DNA of 64,000 bases, from contig NZ_JBBUKT010000008.1 in assembly GCF_038066715.1 (NCBI RefSeq), positions 273,961-337,960 on the forward strand, given 5' to 3'. This stretch comes from Luteolibacter sp. Y139. GTDB lineage: Bacteria > Verrucomicrobiota > Verrucomicrobiia > Verrucomicrobiales > Akkermansiaceae. A program made the translations under genes and the position numbers. Positions 29,604 through 37,573 of this stretch are shown in pieces. Positions within the stretch are counted from its first letter, which is position 1. Every line of letters starts with the position of its first letter. Under the pieces are notes generated by a model, which saw only the letters and a list, made by a program, of their open reading frames with translations, did no database searches and had not been told where the DNA came from.

Positions 29604-30407
29604 ATGGATCGCGAAAGGAAGAACAATGCAATCTCCGTGCGTTTGGAGCCTCAGCTTCGAGAGCGCGCGGCGGCCGTCGAGAAAGCAACCGGGATCAACA
29701 CCGCGGACCTAATAAGACAATCCCTGGAGGCAGTAATACGCTCGTTCGAGCTGAACGGGAAAATCGATTTCCCCATCTATGTAGTCGGCTCCGAAGGTAT
29801 GCTCTCCGCTGTTGCCCAAACTTTCGTTGAAAAGGAGGGCGAAAAGATGCGGGGACGCATCGAAGAATTGCTTTACGCAAGGATGGAAGAGGAGTGGCGG
29901 AAACACACGGGACTCTTCCCTCCAAAGGAAGGCGATGGGGGTAATTATGTCATCGAGGTAGACGACTGGGTTTCCGCGGGCGGACCTGAGAAGGAGGATC
30001 GGATCAGCATTGACTGCATCGTCACTGAGAAAAACTACCCCGAGAACTACCGCGCTTTCCAAGTGTCTGGACAGTCGATGTATCCGGAGATCGTAGATTC
30101 CGAGGTCGTAATTGTTCGGCCAAATCACGAGATGGCTGATCCTGTATCGGGATCGCGGGTGATTTTCCGAGATGACGCCGGTAGACTATCGCTTCATCAG
30201 TTTATCATCGACGCGAACGGCGTCCGGTCATTGAGGCCGTATAATCCGGTATTTCCCGAGATCAAGCCCATCGCTGCCGGGCTCATTGATGCAGTTGTTG
30301 TCGACGTGCTCCCGTTGCCCGAAGGGCAGAAGGTTATGACGGAAGCTGAATTCCGAGCAATACACGGCTGGCCACCAGGTCACCCTGACGCTCCTAAGCC
30401 CACTTGA
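29604..30407 (+). CDS. RHH-S24 phage repressor with Lys-to-His change
   Basis: A 267-residue protein from ATG 29604. Residues 5-55 form a ribbon-helix-helix domain ('NNAISVRLEPQLRERAAAVE', 'INTADLIRQSLEAVI'), replacing the HTH found in CI and LexA. Residues 115-240 are an S24 (LexA/CI) autopeptidase domain. It keeps a cleavage-like 'VSAGGP' (Ala125-Gly126) and catalytic Ser158 in 'SGQSMYP'. The position of the general-base Lys reads 'LSLHQF' (His198). It is divergent from the early operon across the operator repeats, so it is the probable lysogeny repressor. The start is chosen as the first Met giving the RHH. Confidence 0.8.
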   Translation: MDRERKNNAISVRLEPQLRERAAAVEKATGINTADLIRQSLEAVIRSFELNGKIDFPIYVVGSEGMLSAVAQTFVEKEGEKMRGRIEELLYARMEEEWRKHTGLFPPKEGDGGNYVIEVDDWVSAGGPEKEDRISIDCIVTEKNYPENYRAFQVSGQSMYPEIVDSEVVIVRPNHEMADPVSGSRVIFRDDAGRLSLHQFIIDANGVRSLRPYNPVFPEIKPIAAGLIDAVVVDVLPLPEGQKVMTEAEFRAIHGWPPGHPDAPKPT

Positions 30408-30487
30408 TGCTACGAAGGGGCGCGTTCGTCTCCCAGTCAAGGTTTCCACTACGAGACTGCGCTTGGTATCTATCACTCCAATCATCC

Positions 30488-31753
30488 ATGCCCGCATCCC
30501 CTCGCAAAGCTTTCAAAGTGCGCCGAGGTAACTCACACCTCACGTGCTACCCGTGGACGCATCCGACCACCCGCAAGGAGCTATGGCGTTACGCGTGGCG
30601 CGAGTCGGTCGGCAAGCCGTGGCGCTACGTGACCGAGGCCACGAAGGCCAACATCGAGGCAAGCGCCCACGAGAAGCTCGAACAACTTGAAGCCGGCGGG
30701 CTGGTCTGGAGTGGCCTTGCTGGCGACGAGCAGAGGTTCCTCGAAGCGGTTCACCGGCAAACGACACCCGCGGATTGGCCGGCGGTGCTCGACTTCCTAA
30801 AGGCCCGGAAGCGCAGCTCCGACATCGTAGGCGCCGTCGCCCGCTTCATGGACTGGAAGACCGAAGCCGCCGGTGAAGAGACCCCGCACCTTGCCCGCGT
30901 TCGGGGAGTACTGGAGGAGATGTCCACCGCCTTCACCGGCCGGGATGTCGCCGAGATCCACGCGCCCGATCTGCTTGAGTGGTGGCGTGGGCGAGGGGAG
31001 GGGAAGAGCCCGAAGCGCCGGAAGGACATCCGCAGCGCCCTAGTGACCTTTTGGTCTTGGGCGCGCCGCGAGGGCATCGCCGGTGCCGATCCGATTACTC
31101 CGGCCGAGCGCATCCCATCGGTGCAGGTGGATCATGGCGAGCGTCGCGTCCTGACGATCGACGAGATGGAGAGGCTCTTCGCCGCCGTGGACCCGAAGTT
31201 CCGCGTCTGGGCGGTGCTGGGCGCGTTCGCCGGTCTCCGGCCCGAAGAGATCGCCCCGCCGACCAAGGGCTCCAGCAAGAAGAAGCGGAAGCGCGGGCTG
31301 CACATCGAAGAAATCGACTGGACCTTCGGCGTGATCCGGGTGCCTGCCGTTGTCTCAAAGGTGAACACGCCCCGCGTGGTGCCGTTCAACGATGCTCTGC
31401 GCGCCGGCCTCGCTTGGGCGAACATTGAGCCGGGAATGACCGGCCCGGTCTGTCTGCTCAATCCCGTGGAGGAAGGGGAGACCATGCGGCTCGGGAAAGC
31501 GGTGTTCAAAACCGGCTGGCCCCAGGACGCGCTCCGGCACTCCTACGGCAGTTACAGGAATGCGGTGGTTCGCTCGCTCCCGAAGGTGGCAGAAGAGATG
31601 GGAACGTCGGTGACAATGCTCAATCGCCACTACCACAATCCCAAGGCCGAAGAGGAGGGACACCAGTGGTTCGCACTGCGTCCAAAATGTTCCGATTTTG
31701 TTCCGATGAAACGGAGGTCTAAGGCTGTAAAACCGATCGAGGCCACCGGCTGA
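30488..31753 (+). CDS. int: Divergent tyrosine recombinase (integrase)
   Basis: A 421-residue protein from ATG 30488. It has an N-terminal arm/core-binding part (residues 100-200, with the SAM-like 'DLLEWWRGRG'), then the catalytic domain. Arg251 is in 'AGLRPEE', Lys291 in 'VSKVNTPRVVP', Arg350 and His351 in 'DALRHSYGS', and Tyr382 in 'NRHYHNP'. The usual His of HxxR is Asp347, and the box-III His is replaced by Thr373, so two of the six catalytic positions differ. It is followed within 55 bp by a tRNA-Asn 3' end, the likely attachment site. It would integrate and excise the prophage. Confidence 0.8.
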   Translation: MPASPRKAFKVRRGNSHLTCYPWTHPTTRKELWRYAWRESVGKPWRYVTEATKANIEASAHEKLEQLEAGGLVWSGLAGDEQRFLEAVHRQTTPADWPAVLDFLKARKRSSDIVGAVARFMDWKTEAAGEETPHLARVRGVLEEMSTAFTGRDVAEIHAPDLLEWWRGRGEGKSPKRRKDIRSALVTFWSWARREGIAGADPITPAERIPSVQVDHGERRVLTIDEMERLFAAVDPKFRVWAVLGAFAGLRPEEIAPPTKGSSKKKRKRGLHIEEIDWTFGVIRVPAVVSKVNTPRVVPFNDALRAGLAWANIEPGMTGPVCLLNPVEEGETMRLGKAVFKTGWPQDALRHSYGSYRNAVVRSLPKVAEEMGTSVTMLNRHYHNPKAEEEGHQWFALRPKCSDFVPMKRRSKAVKPIEATG

Positions 31754-31807
31754 CCCCTTGATTTAGCAAGGTTTTCTATGGATTCGACAATTCCAGCACA
31801 TGCCTTT

Positions 31808-31835
31808 GTAGTTTCGATCCCTACCGCCGGAGCCA
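31808..31835 (+). other. Candidate attR: 3' end of tRNA-Asn
   Basis: The sequence GTAGTTTCGATCCCTAC then CGCCGGAGCCA is the T-arm, acceptor 3' strand, discriminator G and CCA of a bacterial tRNA-Asn (UCCGGCG acceptor type). One stem base is changed (G to T before TTCGA), breaking one T-stem pair. No 5' half is present. It lies 55 bp after the integrase stop. Together with the rest of 31754-32088, which holds no gene, it marks the probable right end of the prophage. The orientation predicts an intact tRNA-Asn at the left end, outside the window. Confidence 0.6.
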
Positions 31836-32088
31836 ATTTGAAAGGTGCGCATCCTCAAGGGGTTGCGCGTTTTGTGTTTCGATACTCGGCAAGAAGCTGA
31901 ACATTTCGGCCCTTCAAGTGGGATGGTCCGCCGGGGGAAAGTTTAGGTCTTCCAACGAAGCCGCAACGATTCCAACGATGGGGGACGAAACCGCAATGGG
32001 GATGACACCACCCCAGCCATCCGGGAGATTCGGCTTTTGGAGGTTCTCGCGAGAGAAAGTAACCTTTTCGTGCTTCGAAACGAAATCA

Positions 32089-32934
32089 ATGAACATGGAC
32101 TCTGGCGTGCGGCACATTCTGGTTTTTGGCGCAGCGGCGGTCGTCGCATTCGTTGTTCCCCGACGATCATGCGCGGGCGAGACCGCCCCCGGCCTGCCAC
32201 ATGAGCAGAAAGCGAATTTCGATTCCGCCCTCTCCGCGGAGATCTTGAAATTGTTCGCAGAAGATCAGAAGCTGCTAGCTCGTTTTGGAGATGCGAAACG
32301 AGACCCGGAATTCAGTGGCGCTTACGAGAGGTATAAGGGCACCATCCTCAAGACGCATCCCTCGGTTTTTTACGATCTCGCCGTTAAAGAATTGTGGGCT
32401 GCCGACCCTGACGCTCTGGCGCTCGTGACAGAAATTGTTAGATGGCGCGCCTCCACAACCGGCAGATTGAAAACGCTGATTTTACAGAACGGATGGCCAA
32501 CACGTCAGCTCGTGGGTGACGAGGCGGCGGCAGCGGTTTTCTTTCTATTCGGACACGCTGACACCGACAATGCGTGGAGACGAGCGCAGCTCGACACGAT
32601 CAAGCGGGTTTTCGAGGTAGATCATTTTAACCCCCGGCTATTTGCCCATATTTGCGATCGAATTGAGTCTGTGGACAATGCCGCCCAGATCTTCGGAACA
32701 GTCATGGGACCCGGAACGGCGGTGGGAACTGCGGAGCTATACCGCCCGCTGAAGGACGGCTACGACGCCGTCAATCTCCGGCGATTGCAGATAGGACTGC
32801 CGCCCATGGAAGCAGATTTGGAGAGGTTCAGAAAAGGTGCTAAAGTCGGCCCCTACATGACGCCGATTTTCAAAGAGTGGAACATGTCTGAGGTGTATTC
32901 ACCAAGCGAGGCCGTGGAGAAACCATCGGAATAG
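32089..32934 (+). CDS. DUF6624 secreted protein
   Basis: A 281-residue protein from ATG 32089 with a signal peptide (cleavage near 'SCAGE'). It has 'LARFGDAKRDPEF', then the DUF6624 hallmark 'NGWPTRQLVGDEAAAAVFFLFGHADTD', 'LDTIKRVFEVDHFNPRLFAHICDRI', and 'YRPLKDGYDAVNLRRLQIGLPPME'. The family is widespread and uncharacterised, often exported. It is the first host gene after the candidate att site. Function unknown. Confidence 0.7.
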   Translation: MNMDSGVRHILVFGAAAVVAFVVPRRSCAGETAPGLPHEQKANFDSALSAEILKLFAEDQKLLARFGDAKRDPEFSGAYERYKGTILKTHPSVFYDLAVKELWAADPDALALVTEIVRWRASTTGRLKTLILQNGWPTRQLVGDEAAAAVFFLFGHADTDNAWRRAQLDTIKRVFEVDHFNPRLFAHICDRIESVDNAAQIFGTVMGPGTAVGTAELYRPLKDGYDAVNLRRLQIGLPPMEADLERFRKGAKVGPYMTPIFKEWNMSEVYSPSEAVEKPSE

Positions 32935-33112
32935 GCGTTCGACTTCCGAAACGATGCGCTGAGGGGCGGGGATGTCTGCTTAGGCGCCGATTTCGACGAC
33001 CAAGCGATTTCCTCGCAGACCGTCGCAAAACAAATGGGGGCGCTAGAATTCATCGGTCGCGGCAATTGTGCCGTGATGGGGGCGTAGCTCGGGACGGTGA
33101 TCGGCCCTTGGG

Positions 33113-33143
33113 TTGACACTCAGCGGCTTTTTTCCAAGCTTTA
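33113..33143 (+). promoter_or_regulatory. TTGACACTCA...AAGC motif, copy 1
   Basis: TTGACACTCAGCGGCTT then TTTTCC, AAGCT and TTA. A near-identical element with the same spacing occurs at 36988-37020. It includes a -35-like TTGACA and a GGCTT-N6-AAGC(C/T) inverted repeat. It lies 80-100 bp upstream of the gene at 33222. It may be a promoter/operator or a repeated terminator. Confidence 0.5.
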
Positions 33144-33221
33144 TCAAGAAAGTCCGCCTAGTCTGGAGTGTTAGATATCCGGCTCCGGGTGGGCTAATAA
33201 ACACGGTTCGGCAAGAATCCC

Positions 33222-33806
33222 ATGACGCGACTGGCACGGTCTCTTCTCTTGATCCCCTTTGGTGTAGTGCTCTTCGTAGCGGGTAATCTGGCATCACCCA
33301 TCTTCCGCGGCAATCAAGGGCAATGGCTAACGTTCCGGAATACGAGCCAATGGACTGAGGGAACAAGAGGCCCCGTGAAGTTTCCCGGAAGCTTCGCAAT
33401 TGAACTGGTGAGCGAGATCAACCTGAAGGTTTATCGGATAGAAGACGGCGAGGATTCACTTGAAGAGAATATCCGGCTCGATCCGAAGGATTTCCGTGTG
33501 GTTTATGTGACCCCGGTGATTCCATCAGACGGACAGTCCAGAGTTGTGATTTATGCGACCGGTTCGGCCGGTAAAGACCGAAGCTGGACATTGAAGACCG
33601 GCGAATTCATGGCGATGGGGTGCAATCCTTGGGTAGGAGGGATTGACCGAAGGCTTCGTCCTGGTGAGGAGGTGTTCCTTTTCGCGTTATCAATGTCACT
33701 CACGCCAGATGGGACACCAGTTACTGGCTCGGTTCAGGCAATGAAGGCCGAGTCTCGATCACACAAGAGCGCCTTCCTGGCATTTACGTGCGAAGCGATC
33801 CAATGA
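33222..33806 (+). CDS. Hypothetical exported/membrane protein
   Basis: A 194-residue protein with an N-terminal membrane helix (residues 6-26, 'RSLLLIPFGVVLFVAGNLA') and a beta-rich body. Cys occurs near the end ('GCNPW', 'FTCE'). No family recognised. It is preceded by the TTGACACTCA motif and followed by a lipoprotein gene on the same strand, 76 bp downstream. Confidence 0.5.
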   Translation: MTRLARSLLLIPFGVVLFVAGNLASPIFRGNQGQWLTFRNTSQWTEGTRGPVKFPGSFAIELVSEINLKVYRIEDGEDSLEENIRLDPKDFRVVYVTPVIPSDGQSRVVIYATGSAGKDRSWTLKTGEFMAMGCNPWVGGIDRRLRPGEEVFLFALSMSLTPDGTPVTGSVQAMKAESRSHKSAFLAFTCEAIQ

Positions 33807-33882
33807 AAGCCAAGCCGAACAAGTCATGCCTGGCAACCCCGTCAGGGCGGAGCAATAAATACTGCCCAGTTTGAAATTCTCC

Positions 33883-34467
33883 ATGAATCGCTCACCGCTT
33901 CTCGCTCTTTCTGGCGCGTTCATTCTCTGTCATTGCACGCAACAAGGCCCGCTCCCGGAAGGCCGCCCTGACGCGGCAAAGTCTCCAACTGGAGAGACGA
34001 AGTTCGCCACACGGTCGCATGGCATTTCCACGCAGCATGCGATGAGAGAGCTGGTGCTCGCGCTTCCTGACGTCTGGGGAGATGTCAGCCCAAAGTTCGC
34101 TGAGTCGTTGTTCGACAAGCAATACCCTAAAGGACCACCCGAGGACTTTGCGGCAGTGGAAGGGCAAGGCTTAATGGCTTCATTCACGGTGGCGCGATTG
34201 GAGCCTGACCTTGTCTCTGTCGCGAACCACTGGGATCTCGCTGGCGAACACGATGAGGTGCGAGTCCTGAGGCGGACGCCGGATGGGTGGAAGGATCTCA
34301 CTCCAACTCTATTTCCCTATCCAGTTCCGAAAAATGAAGACGTCAGGGTTCGGGGCACTCGCGGCGGAACAATATCAGTGCAGCTTAAATTCGGCGGACC
34401 TTCGCAAAACTACCACTGGGACGGCACGCGATATAGGAAGATCCAACCTGGCAAAACTACGAATTAA
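33883..34467 (+). CDS. Hypothetical lipoprotein
   Basis: A 194-residue protein starting MNRSPLLALSGAFILCHCTQQ; a lipobox-like Cys follows the hydrophobic stretch. The C-terminal part is beta-rich ('VLRRTPDGWKDLTPTLFPYP'). No family recognised. Same strand and spacing suggest the secreted-protein cluster is co-expressed. Confidence 0.5.
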   Translation: MNRSPLLALSGAFILCHCTQQGPLPEGRPDAAKSPTGETKFATRSHGISTQHAMRELVLALPDVWGDVSPKFAESLFDKQYPKGPPEDFAAVEGQGLMASFTVARLEPDLVSVANHWDLAGEHDEVRVLRRTPDGWKDLTPTLFPYPVPKNEDVRVRGTRGGTISVQLKFGGPSQNYHWDGTRYRKIQPGKTTN

Positions 34468-34506
34468 TACCGAACAATTCGCGACTCCGCCAACCTGCCA
34501 AGCGCA

Positions 34507-35058
34507 ATGATTCGACTTGCTCGCTTGATTCTCCATCGGCTCGGCCTCGCAGACCATCCCGAACCTTGGAATGGTCCGGTGGGAGACTTCTTTATCTCCG
34601 ACAAGGATGCTACCTGCGATTATCTCAGCCAGCGGTTTTCTCAGGAGGCTGTTGAGATACTGGGCAAGATTCTTGGGTTCACGATGGTCGCGAAGATCAA
34701 TGGCCGTGCCTTTCTCATTTCTCGGAACTATGTGGAGGAGATGACTGCGGAGCGAGTCGTGAGAAGAGGGAGAGACTTTCTCACTACGGTCGGATATTCC
34801 GCCATTTGGGAGCGCCAGCGACGATCCACCATCTATCGATCCGAGTCCGGGCAGGGCTACTGGGTTGCCTCAGATCGTCCGCTTCACGGCTACAGGGAGC
34901 ATTTTCGATCCATCAGTGCGGATGAGTTTCAGGCTCTGACAGCTCATATACCCCGCGACCCTGCCGGGTATCCCATCGTCACTCCTCCAGACGAGTCCAC
35001 TTTGCAGACAGCCCGCAGCCTTTCCCAGTCATCACCCCGTGGGATCAGGCTTGATTGA
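34507..35058 (+). CDS. Hypothetical protein
   Basis: A 183-residue protein, basic N-terminus, 'DFFISDKDATCDYLSQRFSQEAVEILGKILGFTMVAKINGRAF' segment and mixed alpha/beta. No family recognised. It lies 39 bp after the lipoprotein gene. Confidence 0.5.
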   Translation: MIRLARLILHRLGLADHPEPWNGPVGDFFISDKDATCDYLSQRFSQEAVEILGKILGFTMVAKINGRAFLISRNYVEEMTAERVVRRGRDFLTTVGYSAIWERQRRSTIYRSESGQGYWVASDRPLHGYREHFRSISADEFQALTAHIPRDPAGYPIVTPPDESTLQTARSLSQSSPRGIRLD

Positions 35059-35085
35059 ATCCGCTAGCTCCCGAGCTATAAACTC

Positions 35086-35559
35086 GTGCCTCCCGTGAGC
35101 GAAATCCAAACCAAAGTCGAAGAGCACTGCTCACCCCAGGACCGTGAGCTGATCGTACGGGAATTGGTCCGCTTCAACGACACCCACGCCGCACCGGAAA
35201 ACTACCACGATCTGGTGGTGCTCTCCCGTCGCGATGGAGCGCTTGTTGGCGGCCTCATCGGCTACACCCACTGGCACTGGCTTTTCATCAAGCAGCTCTG
35301 GGTCTCCGAAGGCCATCGCCAACTTGGCATCGGCACCAGCCTCATGACCGCCGCAGAACGCGAAGCCGTCGCGCGCGGCTGCCTTCATGCACATTGCGAC
35401 ACCTTCGATTTCCAAGCCCTGCCTTTTTACCAAAAGCTCGGCTACCAGACGTTCGGAAGTCTCGCGGACTACCCGGTGGGCCACACGAGATACTTCCTCT
35501 CAAAGCGAAACCTGAAGGAACCGGAAAGTCCGGCCCGGTTTGTGCAGCCAACGCCGTAA
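35086..35559 (+). CDS. GNAT N-acetyltransferase
   Basis: A 157-residue protein with the GNAT acetyl-CoA site 'KQLWVSEGHRQLGIGTSLMTAAEREA' (R/Q-x-x-G-x-G/A) and a C-terminal 'FDFQALPFYQKLGYQTFG', the late-strand signature of the fold. It transfers an acetyl group from acetyl-CoA to an unknown amine. The first residues are read from a GTG start, with a second GTG at 35095 possible. Confidence 0.85.
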   Translation: MPPVSEIQTKVEEHCSPQDRELIVRELVRFNDTHAAPENYHDLVVLSRRDGALVGGLIGYTHWHWLFIKQLWVSEGHRQLGIGTSLMTAAEREAVARGCLHAHCDTFDFQALPFYQKLGYQTFGSLADYPVGHTRYFLSKRNLKEPESPARFVQPTP

Positions 35560-35672
35560 CCGAAACAGCCGAAGAACCCGGGACTTTTATTGGACCGCTA
35601 GGGTGAATTCGCTTACCGCTTCCCGCGTCCGAGGCTCACGCCTCCAGTCCCCCCCGGGCTTTTCATGTCACC

Positions 35673-36968
35673 ATGTATCGCCCGATCCTTCTCTTCCTTT
35701 TCTCCAGCCTGCTCGCCCACGGCGAAGCCGACTCATCGCCGCGTTTGGTGCCGGTCTGCCCGAACCTGGTGTTCGAGGACAATGCCTCCGCCGCCGCGGT
35801 GGTGCCGGATGACTCAGGCCGAGTGATCGTTGGCCTCCAGCGGGGAATGCTGAAGCTACTCCCCCAATCGGAAGACGCCTCCCAAGCGGACACCTTCCTC
35901 GATCTCCGCGAGAAGATGAAGGAGGAGACCGACTTCGAAGAGGGGATCCATGGCATCGCCTTCCACCCGGACTTCAGGAACAACCGCAAAGTCTACCTCT
36001 CCTACTCCCAACGCGGGCCGCGCCGCACCATCATCAGCGAATTCACCGTGCCGACTGGCGATGACTTCAAGGCGGAGCCGGCCAGCGAGCGCATCATCCT
36101 CGAGCACCCACACCCGCTCGGCAATCATTGGGGCGGCGGCATTGTTTTCGGGAACGACGGCCTGCTCTACATTGCCATCGGCGATGGCGGCCTGCGGGAC
36201 GATCCCTATCGTCTCGGCCAGAATCTCTGGAGCCTTCACGGGAAGATCCTCCGCATCGATGTGAACCGCCAGAGCCGCGCGCTGCCCTACGGCATCCCGG
36301 AGGACAATCCCTTCGTGAATCGCCAGGAAATCCGCGACGAGATCTGGGCCTATGGCTTCCGCAATCCCTGGGGCATCTCCATCGATCGTCCCACCGGCAA
36401 TCTCTGGTGCGCCGACGTCGGCCAGGACAAGTGGGAAGAGGTCAATCTCGTCAAACCCGGCGGCAACTACGGCTGGAGCGAGCGGGAGGGCCCGGAGCGC
36501 TTCGCCACCCGCGCGAATGCCCCTGAGGAAGGTGGTCCCTTCGTCCAGCCCTATCACGCCTATCAGCACTCGGAGGGCATCAGCATCACCGGCGGATTTG
36601 TCTATCGCGGCAAGCAGCTGCCATCGCTCGTCGGCCACTACCTCTTTGCCGATTGGGGAGCCGGAAAAGTCTGGGCCATCCCCGCCGAAGGCAAGGCCCC
36701 CGATGAAGCCCCCAGGCTGCTCTTCGCCAAGACGCCGGACAACCACCCGGCGTTCGTCCCCACCGTCTTCATCGCGGACGCCTCGGGCGAGCCACTGCTA
36801 TTCTCCCACGCGCCGTCCGTCGTCTACACGCTAAAGGAAAACCGCGCTCTCGCTGTCACCGACGAGATCATCCCCGAGCAGGAAGAAAGCCTGCCCTCAG
36901 TCACTCCGGACGAACCCGACCTACCAGGCGACGTCGCGCCGGATGAAGAGACGGAAGTGTCCATCTGA
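35673..36968 (+). CDS. PQQ-dependent sugar dehydrogenase (GSDH-like), exported
   Basis: A 431-residue protein with a signal peptide (MYRPILLFLFSSLLAHG) and a six-bladed propeller resembling glucose/sorbosone dehydrogenases. It shows 'EEGIHGIAFHPDFRNNRKVYLSYS', 'NHWGGGIVFGNDGLLYIAIGDGG', 'GKILRIDV', 'YGFRNPWGISIDRPTGNLWCADVGQ', 'NYGWSEREGPE', 'ITGGFVYRGKQLPSLVGHYLFADW'. A C-terminal acidic extension is unusual. It would oxidise an aldose or similar substrate in the periplasm. Likely part of carbohydrate metabolism with the next genes. Confidence 0.85.
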   Translation: MYRPILLFLFSSLLAHGEADSSPRLVPVCPNLVFEDNASAAAVVPDDSGRVIVGLQRGMLKLLPQSEDASQADTFLDLREKMKEETDFEEGIHGIAFHPDFRNNRKVYLSYSQRGPRRTIISEFTVPTGDDFKAEPASERIILEHPHPLGNHWGGGIVFGNDGLLYIAIGDGGLRDDPYRLGQNLWSLHGKILRIDVNRQSRALPYGIPEDNPFVNRQEIRDEIWAYGFRNPWGISIDRPTGNLWCADVGQDKWEEVNLVKPGGNYGWSEREGPERFATRANAPEEGGPFVQPYHAYQHSEGISITGGFVYRGKQLPSLVGHYLFADWGAGKVWAIPAEGKAPDEAPRLLFAKTPDNHPAFVPTVFIADASGEPLLFSHAPSVVYTLKENRALAVTDEIIPEQEESLPSVTPDEPDLPGDVAPDEETEVSI

Positions 36969-36987
36969 TGTCACGCTGGCTCTTGGT

Positions 36988-37020
36988 TTGACACTCAACG
37001 GCTTACATTTAAGCCTTTAG
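36988..37020 (+). promoter_or_regulatory. TTGACACTCA...AAGC motif, copy 2
   Basis: TTGACACTCAACGGCTT then ACATTT, AAGCC and TTTAG; a second copy of the element at 33113. The GGCTT...AAGCC arms form a 5-bp hairpin followed by TTTA, so it may be a terminator of the dehydrogenase gene or a promoter for 37078. Confidence 0.5.
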
Positions 37021-37077
37021 GGGGAAGTCGCTCTGGATGGTGGGTTCGCTCTCCGGCTCGATTTCTCGATACCCACT

Positions 37078-37419
37078 ATGGATCTGGATCCCCAGAAAGA
37101 TCGATCAAGCGCCAGTGCCAATGGCCGCCTCAATTTCTGCCTCAACTTCTTTCGGCTGGGAGCGCTTCTGAATCCATTCATCTATTTCTGCGCCCTGATG
37201 CGCGCAAATCCGAAGAGCGACTGGCTTGGCGTGGTCGCGCTTGCGGCACTGGTGCTTCAACTGGTTTTCCCTTTTGGCCTGCTGCTCATAATCATGGGAC
37301 CTCGGGCGAAATCATCCGATGTGATTTATGACTTCTTCATCGTGCTGGTAGGGTGGGCGATCGTGGCAGTAATGGTCTACTTCCTGATCGTCTACACCGC
37401 AGCCCACGCAGGATGTTGA
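37078..37419 (+). CDS. Small three-TM membrane protein
   Basis: A 113-residue protein with hydrophobic helices at about 26-44, 50-72 and 84-108 and a short charged N-terminus. No family recognised. It follows the TTGACACTCA motif by 57 bp. Confidence 0.5.
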   Translation: MDLDPQKDRSSASANGRLNFCLNFFRLGALLNPFIYFCALMRANPKSDWLGVVALAALVLQLVFPFGLLLIIMGPRAKSSDVIYDFFIVLVGWAIVAVMVYFLIVYTAAHAGC

Positions 37420-37573
37420 ATATAGCCTTCTAGCTGCGATATCGACCCCTTGCGCCATTCGGGGCCGTCCTTGAGGGCCGGATCAGTTGGAGCCTAATGC
37501 TCCATGGCATTCGCTGCATGGGAATTTACACAGCATTGACACCCGGCTTTCCATCCTCAGGTATCATTCGGAC

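Noticed and set aside
31780..31835. Possible tmRNA 3' end instead of tRNA
   Set aside because: The word TGGATTCGAC resembles a tmRNA 5' part, but the 3' end (CGCCGGA, G, CCA) fits tRNA-Asn and no tmRNA body is present.
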